Origin: Girardinichthys multiradiatus
Lineage: Eukaryota; Chordata; Actinopteri; Cyprinodontiformes; Goodeidae
Reading direction: 5' to 3'
NCBI RefSeq assembly: GCF_021462225.1
Contig: NC_061816.1
Location: 4,025,854-4,089,853, forward strand
Length of the DNA: 64,000 nt
How positions within the stretch are numbered: the first letter of the stretch is position 1; the number at the start of each line of letters is the position of its first letter. Of this stretch, positions 31,857 through 41,882 are shown piece after piece. The position numbers were made by a program, and so were the translations under genes. Below the pieces are notes generated by a model that was not told the DNA's origin, did not search any database, and saw only the letters and a list, made by a program, of their open reading frames with translations.

Positions 31857-33470
31857 TACTGGTCCTTCTCAAAATATTAGCATATTGTGATAAAGTTCAT
31901 TATTTTCCATAATGTCATGATGAAAATTTAACATTCATATATTTTAGATTCATTGCACACTAACTGAAATATTTCAGGTCTTTTATTGTCTTAATACGGA
32001 TGATTTTGGCATACAGCTCCTGAAAACCCAAAATTCCTATCTCACAAAATTAGCATATCATTAAAAGGGTCTCTAAACGAGCTATGAACCTAATCATCTG
32101 AATCAACGAGTTAACTCTAAACACCTGCAAAAGATTCCTGAGGCCTTTAAAACTCCCAGCCTGGTTCATCACTCAAAACCCCAATCATGGGTAAGACTGC
32201 CGACCTGACTGCTGTCCAGAAGGCCACTATTGACACCCTCAAGCAAGAGGGTAAGACACAGAAAGAAATTTCTGAACGAATAGGCTGTTCCCAGAGTGCT
32301 GTATCAAGGCACCTCAGTGGGAAGTCTGTGGGAAGGAAAAAGTGTGGCAGAAAACGCTGCACAACGAGAAGAGGTGACCGGACCCTGAGGAAGATTGTGG
32401 AGAAGGGCCGATTCCAGACCTTGGGGGACCTGCGGAAGCAGTGGACTGAGTCTGGAGTAGAAACATCCAGAGCCACCGTGCACAGGCGTGTGCAGGAAAT
32501 GGGCTACAGGTGCCGCATTCCCCAGGTCAAGCCACTTTTGAACCAGAAACAGCGGCAGAAGCGCCTGACCTGGGCTACAGAGAAGCAGCACTGGACTGTT
32601 GCTCAGTGGTCCAAAGTACTTTTTTCGGATGAAAGCAAATTCTGCATGTCATTCAGAAATCAAGGTGCCAGAGTCTGGAGGAAGACTGGGGAGAAGGAAA
32701 TGCCAAAATGCCAGAAGTCCAGTGTCAAGTACCCACAGTCAGTGATGGTCTGGGGTGCCGTGTCAGCTGCTGGTGTTGGTCCACTGTGTTTTATCAAGGG
32801 CAGGGTCAGTGCAGCTAGCTATCAGGAGATTTTGGAGCACTTCATGCTTCCATCTGCTGAAAAGCTTTATGGAGATGAAGATTTCATTTTTCAGCACGAC
32901 CTGGCACCTGCTCACAGTGCCAAAACCACTGGTAAATGGTTTACTGACCATGGTATCACTGTGCTCAATTGGCCTGCCAACTCTCCTGACCTGAACCCCA
33001 TAGAGAATCTGTGGGATATTGTGAAGAGAACGTTGAGAGACTCAAGACCCAACACTCTGGATGAGCTAAAGGCCGCTATCGAAGCATCCTGGGCCTCCAT
33101 AAGACCTCAGCAGTGCCACAGGCTGATTGCCTCCATGCCACGCCGCATTGATGCAGTCATTTCTGCAAAAGGATTCCCGACCAAGTATTGAGTGCATAAC
33201 TGTACATGATTATTTGAAGGTTGACGTTTTTTGTATTAAAAACCCTTTTCTTTTATTGGTCGGATGAAATATGCTAATTTTGTGAGATAGGAATTTTGGG
33301 TTTTCATGAGCTGTATGCCAAAATCATCCGTATTAAGACAATAAAAGACCTGAAATATTTCAGTTAGTGTGCAATGAATCTAAAATATATGAATGTTAAA
33401 TTTTCATCATGACATTATGGAAAATAATGAACTTTATCACAATATGCTAATATTTTGAGAAGGACCAGTA
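31857..33470 (+). mobile_element. Tc1-like transposon, complete copy 1
   Basis: A 1614-bp element in TA sites with inverted repeats of about 200 bp (31859-32062 and 33265-33468), starting 'ctggtccttctcaaaatatt'. The long inverted repeats carry the same motif near the tip and near the inner end region, as in IR/DR-type Tc1 elements. It encloses one full transposase gene. Copies 2 and 3 (35176-36746, 58736-60349) are almost identical, so the family was recently active. Confidence 0.92.
32187..33191 (+). CDS. Tc1-like DD34E transposase, apparently intact
   Basis: A 334-residue open frame from ATG to TGA, normal length for Tc1 transposase (about 330-345). Residues 5-50 are the first helix-turn-helix (QKATIDTLKQEGKTQKEISE, CSQSAVSRHL); 48-62 are a basic GRKKCGRKRCTTRR stretch that fits an AT-hook-like linker and nuclear signal; 65-110 are the second helix-turn-helix. 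The catalytic triad is Asp148 (LFSDES), Asp238 (FQHDLAPAHS) and Glu273 ([11 protein letters not shown]), 34 residues between the last two. The Gly-rich SVMVWGAVSAAG block is present. It would excise and reinsert the element at TA sites. No stop or frame shift was seen and the terminal repeats are complete, so this copy could be functional; expression is unknown. Confidence 0.92.
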   Translation: MGKTADLTAVQKATIDTLKQEGKTQKEISERIGCSQSAVSRHLSGKSVGRKKCGRKRCTTRRGDRTLRKIVEKGRFQTLGDLRKQWTESGVETSRATVHRRVQEMGYRCRIPQVKPLLNQKQRQKRLTWATEKQHWTVAQWSKVLFSDESKFCMSFRNQGARVWRKTGEKEMPKCQKSSVKYPQSVMVWGAVSAAGVGPLCFIKGRVSAASYQEILEHFMLPSAEKLYGDEDFIFQHDLAPAHSAKTTGKWFTDHGITVLNWPANSPDLNPIENLWDIVKRTLRDSRPNTLDELKAAIEASWASIRPQQCHRLIASMPRRIDAVISAKGFPTKY

Positions 33471-33711
33471 CATTTTGTTGTGAACTTTGAGTCTGTAGGA
33501 GAGCAGAATAGTTTAATTTAGTCTCTCCAAGTGCTGCGTAGATATCTTCATATTCTGTTTGCGTCGTATTTTTCTGGCAGTTTCAGCTCAGGAAACGTCT
33601 CATTTCTTCCTCCTTTTTGTGAAGCTAATCTACTTTTGATCATAAAAGACAACCAGATGCACCAGACTGTTAGCTGCCAGATAGGAGACACACACACAAA
33701 CAAATCCTTAC

Positions 33712-33897
33712 TCTTGATAGGAGCTGCAGTTAATGGAAACCTGGTATCAGTCTCCTCCTTCACAGTGAGCTGCTCTCCTTCCTGACTGGTCCAGAGTTCC
33801 TCCTGTTCCTCCTTTATCTGGAGGGGCTCTGGCTCTTGCTGATCCACATCAGGACTCTGTTCTTCAGGAGCCTCTTCTTTAACATCTGCTGGCAGCA
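33712..33897 (-). pseudogene. zinc-finger gene amino-terminal exon, copy B
   Basis: A 186-bp exon, the same length and splice borders (tttcag / gtaagg) as copy A at 17153-17338, encoding LPADVKEEAPEEQSPDVDQQ, then EPLQIKEEQEELWTSQ and TDTRFPLTAAPIK. Downstream on the minus strand stands zinc-finger gene 1 (29.5 kb), which has its own version of this region; splicing from here into it would duplicate the acidic segment. An intact Tc1-like element sits between them. Coding use is therefore uncertain. Confidence 0.65.
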
Positions 33898-34575
33898 CTG
33901 AAACACATTACATGCATTATGAACAACTTTTACTTCATGTTTCTAAGCTGGTAAAGATTCACATTAGAGAAAAACATCTGATCAGCAGTTTAGAGAAAAC
34001 TGAACCTCAAGAACCGACAGTTTAGGTCATGTGCAGAATCTCATATTTAACCCCTGAATTAAATCACTATTATATAAAACATAATTGCCTGAGTTTTGCT
34101 GTGAAGTAGAGATTGTTCATTGAATATAGCACAGATAGCTGATATGGCAACATTTAGATATTTAGTATGAGGATAAGACAAAGGAGACATAATATAGCAT
34201 AAATCAACCACTGGATTGCAGCAACTTGTTCCCTAAACAATTCTTGGTATGTGTGAAATACGCATCAGGCAGCATTAGTGGACAGTGCCTGAGGGAAATG
34301 CACCAGAACCCATCAGATCTTTTCTATGTTATGATCAGTTGCAGTTTTAATTATCAATTAACACTATATCAAAGAGGGATATTATTTAATGTGTTACTCC
34401 ATGCTTGTGGCTTTATGTTCAGAATATTTGATGTGCGTACGATAATATAAAATGCACTGCAGGAGCTCTCTCTACATCAGCAACAAGAAGATTACAGAAC
34501 AGTTTCTGGTTATTCTATTGAACTTCATATTCAGCGAGATGTTTTATCCAAAAAATGTCCGTCCCCTTAAACCAG
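33898..34575 (-). repeat. duplicated zinc-finger intron segment, copy B
   Basis: Colinear with 17339-18000, with scattered substitutions and small indels. Ends where copy A passes into the hairpin and Tc1 fragment. Confidence 0.75.
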
Positions 34576-34734
34576 GGGTCTGTAACCTTTACAATCCAAA
34601 GACCGTTTTCTTTTTTTGTTCTACAGTTTGTTTTACAGAGAGGAACGACCAAAATCTTCAGGAAAATGAGAAAAGCTAGCAGGGACTCACCCTAAATGAC
34701 TTGAAGCTGTAATTGTGACCGAAGGTGGTTGTGC

Positions 34735-34990
34735 AAACTGTTAAATTAAGATCAACTTTATTGCCCAAGTTTGAGTACAAACAAGTGCAATGTGCTTATT
34801 TGTTTTACAGCAGATTAGCTGACTACTCTGGCTGAGCGGGGGGTGGGTCAGAGAGAGAACCAGCCCCTGGAGAGCACTGGTTTTGATGGTTCTTGAGCAG
34901 GAGAAGATGCTTCACCTGCTGCTGCCATTCAGTCACGAAGCTGGTGATCCACTGACAGGTGGAGGCCGGCACTGTGAGCTGGGTGACCTT
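34735..34990 (-). mobile_element. Rex1-like LINE reverse transcriptase fragment (minus)
   Basis: The minus strand reads TINPDILHQKVTQLTVPAST then CQWITSFVTEWQQQVKHLL, the block before the catalytic box in Rex1-like enzymes. It is bordered by 'aagatcaactttattgccca', the complement of a LINE tail. Internally deleted. Confidence 0.65.
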
Positions 34991-35175
34991 CTGATGGAGA
35001 ATGTCTGGGTTGATGGTGTTTAACTTTACGTTCTCTCTCTGTGTTTAGCTGTGACACCTTCCTGGAGGTTGAGGTGCTGCTGCCAACAACTTAATGTTCT
35101 TCTGCTATAGATGATCCACTTGGCCCCGTCTCTCCTAGACATAGCTACTGGCTGAGCTTCTACTGTGACTAACTG

Positions 35176-36746
35176 TACAGGTCCTTCTCAAAATATTAGC
35201 ATATTGTGATAAAGTTAATTATTTTCATAATGTCATGATGAAAATTTAACATTCATATATTTTAGATTCATTGCACACTAACTGAAATATTTCAGGTCTT
35301 TTATTGTCTTAATACGGATGATTTTGGCATACAGCTCATGAAAACCCAAAATTCCTATCTCACAAAATTAGCATATCATTAAAAGGGTCTCTAAACGAGC
35401 TATGAACCTAATCATCTGAATCAACGAGTTAACTCTAAACACCTGCAAAAGATTCCTGAGGCCTTTAAAACTCCCAGCCTGGTTCATCGCTCAAAACCCC
35501 AATCATGGGTAAGACTGCCGACCTGACTGCTGTCCAGAAGGCCACTATTGACACCCTCAAGCAAGAGGGTAAGACACAGAAAGAAATTTCTGAACGAATA
35601 GGCTGTTCCCAGAGTGCTGTATCAAGGCACCTCAGTGGGAAGTCTGTGGGAAGGAAAAAGTGTGGCAGAAAACGCTGCACAACGAGAAGAGGTGACCGGA
35701 CCCTGAGGAAGATTGTGGAGAAGGGCCGATTCCAGACCTTGGGGGACCTGCGGAAGCAGTGGACTGAGTCTGGAGTAGAAACATCCAGAGCCACCGTGCA
35801 CAGGCGTGTGCAGGAAATGGGCTACAGGTGCTGCATTCCCCAGACTTGGGCTACAGAGAAGCAGCACTGGACTGTTGCTCAGTGGTCCAAAGTACTTTTT
35901 TCGGATGAAAGCAAATTCTGCATGTCATTCAGAAATCAAGGTGCCAGAGTCTGGAGGAAGACTGGGGAGAAGGAAATGCCAAAATGCCAGAAGTCCAGTG
36001 TCAAGTACCCACAGTCAGTGATGGTCTGGGGTGCCGTGTCAGCTGCTGGTGTTGGTCCACTGTGTTTTATCAAGGGCAGGGTCAATGCAGCTAGCTATCA
36101 GGAGATTTTGGAGCACTTCATGCTTCCATCTGCTGAAAAGCTTTATGGAGATGAAGATTTCATTTTTCAGCACGACCTGGCACCTTCTCACAGTGCCAAA
36201 ACCACTGGTAAATGGTTTACTGACCATGGTATCACTGTGCTCAATTGGCCTGCCAACTCTCCTGACCTGAACCCCATAGAGAATCTGTGGGATATTGTGA
36301 AGAGAACGTTGAGAGACTCAAGACCCAACACTCTGGATGAGCTAAAGGCCGCTATCGAAGCATCCTGGGCCTCCATAAGACCTCAGCAGTGCCACAGGCT
36401 GATTGCCTCCATGCCACGCCGCATTGAAGCAGTCATTTCTGCAAAAGGATTCCCGACCAAGTATTGAGTGCATAACTGTACATGATTATTTGAAGGTTGA
36501 CGTTTTTTGTAATAAAAACACTTTTCTTTTATTGGTCGGATGAAATATGCTAATTTTGTGAGATAGGAATTTTGGGTTTTCATGAGCTGTATGCCAAAAT
36601 CATCCGTATTAAGACAATAAAAGACCTGAAATATTTCAGTTAGTGTGCAATGAATCTAAAATATATGAATGTTAAATTTTCATCATGACATTATGGAAAA
36701 TAATGAACTTTATCACAATATGCTAATATTTTGAGAAGGACCTGTA
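35176..36746 (+). mobile_element. Tc1-like transposon, copy 2
   Basis: 1571 bp in TA sites with the same long inverted repeats as copy 1. It is shorter mainly by a 42-bp deletion in the transposase gene. Inserted into an L2 3' UTR. Confidence 0.92.
35505..36467 (+). CDS. Tc1-like DD34E transposase with 14-residue deletion
   Basis: A 320-residue open frame nearly identical to the 334-residue protein at 32187-33191. Residues 114-127 of that protein (VKPLLNQKQRQKRL) are missing in frame, so IPQ is followed directly by TWATEKQ. The lost piece is the basic linker between the second DNA-binding helix domain and the catalytic domain. Catalytic Asp, Asp and Glu with 34-residue spacing remain. Other differences are single substitutions (for example Arg to Cys at 110, Ala to Ser in LAPSHS, Asp to Glu near the end). 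Whether the protein still works is unknown; the linker loss is likely harmful. Confidence 0.85.
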   Translation: MGKTADLTAVQKATIDTLKQEGKTQKEISERIGCSQSAVSRHLSGKSVGRKKCGRKRCTTRRGDRTLRKIVEKGRFQTLGDLRKQWTESGVETSRATVHRRVQEMGYRCCIPQTWATEKQHWTVAQWSKVLFSDESKFCMSFRNQGARVWRKTGEKEMPKCQKSSVKYPQSVMVWGAVSAAGVGPLCFIKGRVNAASYQEILEHFMLPSAEKLYGDEDFIFQHDLAPSHSAKTTGKWFTDHGITVLNWPANSPDLNPIENLWDIVKRTLRDSRPNTLDELKAAIEASWASIRPQQCHRLIASMPRRIEAVISAKGFPTKY

Positions 36747-37184
36747 TGTGCTCTCTTTTATACTCTAGACTTGAAAACTGGCTCAGAGTTTATCTGCTTA
36801 GCTGTGTTTCTCTCCTAGATGAAGCCACTAAAGGAGCTACAACTGCCTTTAACATTTTACTTTTCTTTCACATAGAAAGTACTCCTGGTTCAGGGCTCTC
36901 AAACCTCCAGTTGGTCTAGGCAGATGGCCAGGAGGAGTGAATGTTACAACTCACTGACTGGATGCAATTGGTTGTGTTTCCTTAGAAATTATTTAACCAA
37001 TTTGAACAATAAACTGAATCTGACTGCACTGCTTGATAACTAGGATCAATTGGAATGAATGTCCTTGACTTGGAATCTGTATGATTCAACTGAACTGACC
37101 TTGTAAAGTGTCTTGAGACGACACGTGTTGAGAATTGGAGCTATATAAATAAGCTGAATTGAATGAGTAAACAAATGTGTTAGA

Positions 37185-37725
37185 AAAGTAAGAAGCTCAG
37201 TGACAAACATTACAAGGACATATGGCCCAAGGTTTGTCATGGATGAACTGTGGCTGGGGCACTGGGTTTCATAGTGGAGCAGGCTATAACTGGGTTGATT
37301 AGAAAGCAGCAGCACACTTAGATTAAGTATGGACACCAGCTACTACACGACCTACCAGATAGACACCACAATGGTGACACATAGTCTACTGATAATCACT
37401 GAGGGAGTGCACATCCATTGCATTGGAGTGCCGGATATAAAGCTACAGGCTCTTCCTCATCCTTTCACAGACGGCAGCGGTCCGAGGCGGGAGCCTCAGC
37501 GCTGATCTTTGTAATCATTCCTCTGCCTAATTTAGATTAAAGGAGCCAATAGTTAGAAACTGTTTGAGAGTCGATCCTTTAAGAGTCAGTGTTAGATAGA
37601 GTGTGATCACTTCTAGGGACCAAGGACCGGAGGAGCTCCGAGACGTCTGACCGCCAACAGGGTGCTGTTGCTCGGACAGAAGTTTGTGAACAAAAAAAAA
37701 TGTCAAGACACATTCAAGCTCTTTC
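37185..37725 (+). mobile_element. LTR-like dispersed repeat, copy 1
   Basis: About 540 bp, matched in reverse by 54869-55400 plus 56658-56690. It holds a TATA-like 'ggatataaagctac' about mid-way, followed by 'cttcctcatcctttcacaga', an arrangement like U3-R-U5 of an LTR. No internal retroviral genes adjoin it and no target duplication was established, so a solo LTR is the best guess. Confidence 0.5.
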
Positions 37726-37983
37726 AAGGTCCTGTGGTGTACATCTATCTTGACCGGAGCCCAAACACCAGCACTCCTTAGGAGATGGAAGAAAAAGTAT
37801 AAGTAGCATTAAACATCTTCCTCAAATATGAAAACTGAAACAACATGAGATGTTTGTCCAAAACTCCTGCAGCTGTAATCATTCCCAACAAACAGATCTT
37901 TGTGCTTCCAGCGGCTCCCATACCGCTCCTCTACCGTAATACACCATGGATGGACGCATCTGATTTCTACCGTCAGCGATCGT

Positions 37984-38388
37984 CGGCTCACTTCACCGCA
38001 GTTAGATGATCCTCTGTCGTTTCAAACTCTAATATTTCTGAGCTGGGCTCCAGAAGCTCCTGCTGATGTTTCACTATCCTAACAACGAGTTCTAATTCAG
38101 AGGAATAATCCACCAGCAGACTGAAAACGGCTCCTAAACTTTAACTACCATCCACACAGTTGGCATGAAGAAGGAAACATCCAAACCTAATCTGGGCTGG
38201 AAAACATCATCCATCATCTGGTGTCTCTTCCTCTGCTGCGTCCTGCCGCTGTTTGAGCTCCTGCTTCCCTCCAGTTTCTTTGACCAGATGTTCCTCAAGC
38301 TGCTGGACTTCTTTCCAGAGTTCATCAACTCTTACAGCTTTATCAACACTCCCGCTTCTGGGCTGCTGACGAACAGGGAACAAAGGAT
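37984..38388 (-). pseudogene. zinc-finger gene 5' exon region, copy B
   Basis: 405 bp colinear with 18409-18830. On the minus strand one frame reads VRQQPRSGSVDKAVRVDELW followed by EVQQLEEHLVKETGGKQELK and a stop after EEETPDDG; heptad-like Leu/Val spacing suggests a short coiled coil. That frame has no upstream ATG, only GTG, so the stretch may be 5' UTR or begin in an unseen exon. A different frame opens at an ATG (about 38325) for 60 codons without known motif. It lies 4 kb 5' of exon 33712-33897. Confidence 0.45.
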
Positions 38389-38460
38389 GAAGAACCCGGA
38401 AGAGATCCACGTGTTTGGGAAGAAGGGGCGGGGCCAGCGGAACCGGAAATAAATGTATTG
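38389..38460 (-). promoter_or_regulatory. candidate promoter, copy B
   Basis: Contains GGGGCGGGGCC (38425-38435, Sp1-type GC box), CACGTG (38408-38413, E-box) and CCGGAAAT (38443-38450, ETS-type), without TATA. It starts where the A/B similarity ends, immediately 5' of the duplicated exon on the minus strand. Motif evidence only. Confidence 0.5.
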
Positions 38461-39949
38461 TTATTATATATTACTGTTTCACGTGTGTTTTTACAGTTGT
38501 TTCCAAACACGATGTTTCAAAGTGAATATTTCAAAATCCGGATGAAATGTGTTGAGACAAGGTAACAATTAAAATGCCGAGCAATGAGCCAGGAGGCCCC
38601 AAAGAATGAAAAACATTTGAACATTAGAACAAACTTCCAAGGAAACACAAATATTTCTAGTTCTACCTGCCTTCTTGTTCCAACAGGTTTGGATATCATT
38701 TACATCATTTAAGTCAGAATCCTTGTAGACTGCAATAAATGGAGATTTTAGTCAAGAAAAGTTGCATTTGTGCAAAAGGCCTCACTGAAACCCAGGCGCG
38801 TAGTTAGACCTTCTATGCTGATTCTAAACATGCGGCTCTGGGTTTGAAGATGCAGCATAATTAAGAAATAAATCATACCAATTAATCACAGGTTGACCAT
38901 TGATTAGTTAACTATTTTATTTTTCTGAATTACACATGAAATATTATATAAACTAAACTAATTAAACAAGGATACAGTTTTACTGAAGGTGAGACATCCG
39001 TATACAGTTATTAGTAACTGTAATATTAGTACTGATAAGGTCCAGGATGAGGCTCTTTGCTTTATTTTAAACACCACAACTTAACACCCTTTCCTCTCAA
39101 AGTGTTTAATAGTAAGAACTGCACTAGTGTCTCACATGCAGAACAGAAGACTGGGTTGTAAAATGTTTCTTTTATTATTTTTAGCAGGCCACATTTCTTC
39201 AGAAGTGGAATGAAGGGCTGAAAAGATGGCGGTAAAAGAGAACAGGTTCATAAAAGAAGGAACAATTTTAATAAAATGTTTCGAAAGCTCTTGGCATAAT
39301 AAAATAAATAAATGTGTTTTAGGATTTTACCATTTGACTAAGATTTAGGAAAATCAACTTTATACCACTTTCCTTTTTATCAAATGTAAGAAATTAAGAC
39401 AATGGAGCCTCAGGGGTGGAACACTTTGATGAGAATGTAACGTTTAAAAAGGTAATTTATGTAGATGACAAAAGAAGCACATTTAACTGGCCCAAAATAA
39501 ACATCTCTGAGTTTAAGAAAAACTTTTTATCAGCAAAAATTCAGATTAGGTTATTTTCTAAATACTTCAAAATGTGTCATTATTTCCTTCAGCAAAATGG
39601 TTTTTCATCAGGCCTAAACTCTGTTTCTCCTTGTCCTTCATTCAGCTTCTAACAAAAATAAAAAGTAAAATTATTGCAAACTTTTTTGTTTGATTCACAA
39701 TAATTCACATTCAGTCTAAAACCAGCCGAGACAGATAACTGGTACAATATGTCCTATATTATTTTAATTTTAAATTACCTATAAATTATCTTATTGAAAT
39801 CCAAATATTTTGGATTTGGGCTAAAGCCCCCAATGTTTTGAGACCCTAAAAACGCCCCTGCTGAGACCTGTTGTGACATCATCACTGCCTCTGAGACAAA
39901 CCTTTGGAGATTAAAGGAGCAAGCTATAAGGACCAACCGCTGAGCACCC
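38461..39949. other. AT-rich unassigned DNA
   Basis: No gene recognised. Frames at 38517-38699 and 39416-39652 lack motifs. 39775-39949 is partly colinear with retroviral flank but not assignable. Confidence 0.35.
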
Positions 39950-40204
39950 ATGAGCTCAGTGGTTGATAATCTTATGGAAAACCTCACCAAGGGCAGCGCA
40001 TCCAGAGATTACATTTTGGTATCAGAACAGTTTTTAGCCAATTGTTCTTTGATTGTGGGATTAGCTCTCTCAACCCACCTGGTGAAAGTATCAAGCACAT
40101 CTCTACATCCTTTCACTTTGTTGTCAATCACCATGTCAATAAAATCAATAATTTGTTTTAGGGCTTGTTGGGGACAGGAAATGTTCCCATACATGTTCTC
40201 GTGA
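39950..40204 (-). mobile_element. endogenous retrovirus integrase remnant, second copy
   Basis: The minus strand reads QIIDFIDMVIDNKVKGCRDV, then DTFTRWVE joined directly to a TIKEQLAKNCSDTKM block, a stop, and LDALPLVRF in the next frame. The same internal piece of the integrase core is missing as at 14490-14750. The similarity continues to the 'actgagctcatgggt' stretch and then stops. Dead fragment. Confidence 0.7.
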
Positions 40205-41262
40205 GAACCTTATCTGTAGATAACATAAGAGAATCATCTTCTCATCTTTTACCAAATATCATATTTATTATGGCCCAATTAATCGATAATTTATTGTCCT
40301 TTAACCAGTAGTCAACGTGAAATATCTTCAAACTGTTAATTTCCATAATCATTTTTGAAATCATCCCCAGACCAAGGTATTCGCATCGTTTACCATGAAG
40401 GTGTCTAGTTGTTTGGACAGTCCTTCTTCACCTGGGAGAAAAATATATTTTTAGGGTTATTACTTAAGATGTTGTGAGACGACCATTCATCAACCTGTCC
40501 AGAAAAATCATTAACTCCTGAGTATTGTGACCTGCTAAACCTAAAAAGATAGAATTGAGTTGATCACACAGTTGTCCCATTACACGAACCAACAAGAAAA
40601 ACTTGGGTAGCGAAATCAGCATTTTTTCTCCTACTCTGAGTTTTAAACGAGTGAAAGTTTATCCAATTTTAATCACTGTAACTGTTTGTTGTGGAGCTTT
40701 TGAAAAGTCACCTTTTGGAGTCAGATAATTTCTGAGTCCAACTGGTTGAGCTGAAATCCTAAATTTAGTGTTGTTTTGAAGCCTGTTGCCTTAAAACTGT
40801 CACTTTATCGTTCTGAAGAACGTTTCTCTAGAACACGCAGAGGTTTTTTATGGCCATGTCACAGAAACTAATCTTCATCCCTTCAAAACTTTATATCCTC
40901 CATATGTAGAAATACTTAATCTCATTTGATTCCAAATATAGCCTGAGACATACTGATCAGTTATCTTTTTTTTCTTTTTCTTCTTTTGTTGCACCAAGAA
41001 TTACAAAAAATTGGACGTTTTGCATTTCAGTTTAAGCTCCATCAGCCTAAAATACATTCCTCCCTTATTTAGATATATCACTGCTATTCATATTTCTAGG
41101 GTGCCTTTACTTACTTATTGTAAAACATCTTGCTCTTGCTTTCAATAACAACAAAGGTTCATTTATTCTGGGTCTAATCCTGACAGAGATATGAACATGA
41201 ACTCAGCACACAAAATAAGACAAGTGTATGTGTCATGAAGTTGCTATGCTGATGACTGCAAT

Positions 41263-41295
<33 letters not shown>

Positions 41296-41880
41296 TTCTG
41301 TGTTAAAATGTTTGATTCGTATTACTGCTGTTCTGTTCCTGTGCTGCAAGGACCCTCTCAAAGGTGAGATGGTACATCTCAAAGGGTTACTCTTGAAATA
41401 ATCTATTATCAGTGCTGGTAATTATACCTTTTATTTCTTACCATAGATAATATGTGCCATCCAAGTTGTTAATAAGACCTGTCGCTACTCGTATGGTGTC
41501 ATGATGGATAGAGTTAGATAAAGTCAAAACCAGGTCGAAGGACATTGTCTATTCCTACTGTGATAAAGCTGCTCTCTTTTAATCATCTGGTTCCATAACA
41601 ATTTTAGTGGTTTTAATCAGCAAGATTATAATGGTACTGAATGTTTTATTCTAATCTATAGAATTTATTTAGATGTCTCTGTATTTTTCTATTGCAGTAA
41701 GTCCTTATTATATTTAAGAATCGTATCACTAGTTTTCATTAGTTGCTATTATTTTAATAATGCTTGGTTAAGTTTAGGATTCATTAGTTCTAGTACTTCT
41801 GTTAATGTCTTTCCATACCTTGATTAGTCTCTTTTAAAATAGCTGAACACAAAAATGAAGGGCACATTATGTCTTATGAT
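40205..41880. other. AT-rich unassigned DNA with GT microsatellite
   Basis: A (GT)n run lies at about 41266-41292. 40370-40640 on the minus strand might be decayed retroviral env, judged from position only. No gene recognised. Confidence 0.35.
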
Positions 41881-41882
41881 AT

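Larger units (their letters stand above)
34995..37165 (+). mobile_element. L2-like LINE 3' UTR, split by Tc1-like copy 2
   Basis: 34995-35175 and 36747-37165 match consecutive parts of the 3' UTR of the L2-like LINE at 43.18-43.96 kb, ending 'gctatataaataagctgaat'. The inserted transposon sits at a TA: 'taactg-TA' continues as 'TA-tgtgctctc', matching the uninterrupted copy. No coding part of the LINE remains. Confidence 0.8.

Noticed and set aside
38165..38452. Plus-strand 95-codon frame with hydrophobic segment
   Set aside because: Antisense of the duplicated zinc-finger 5' exon; hydrophobicity follows from the complementary Gln/Glu/Lys-rich code.
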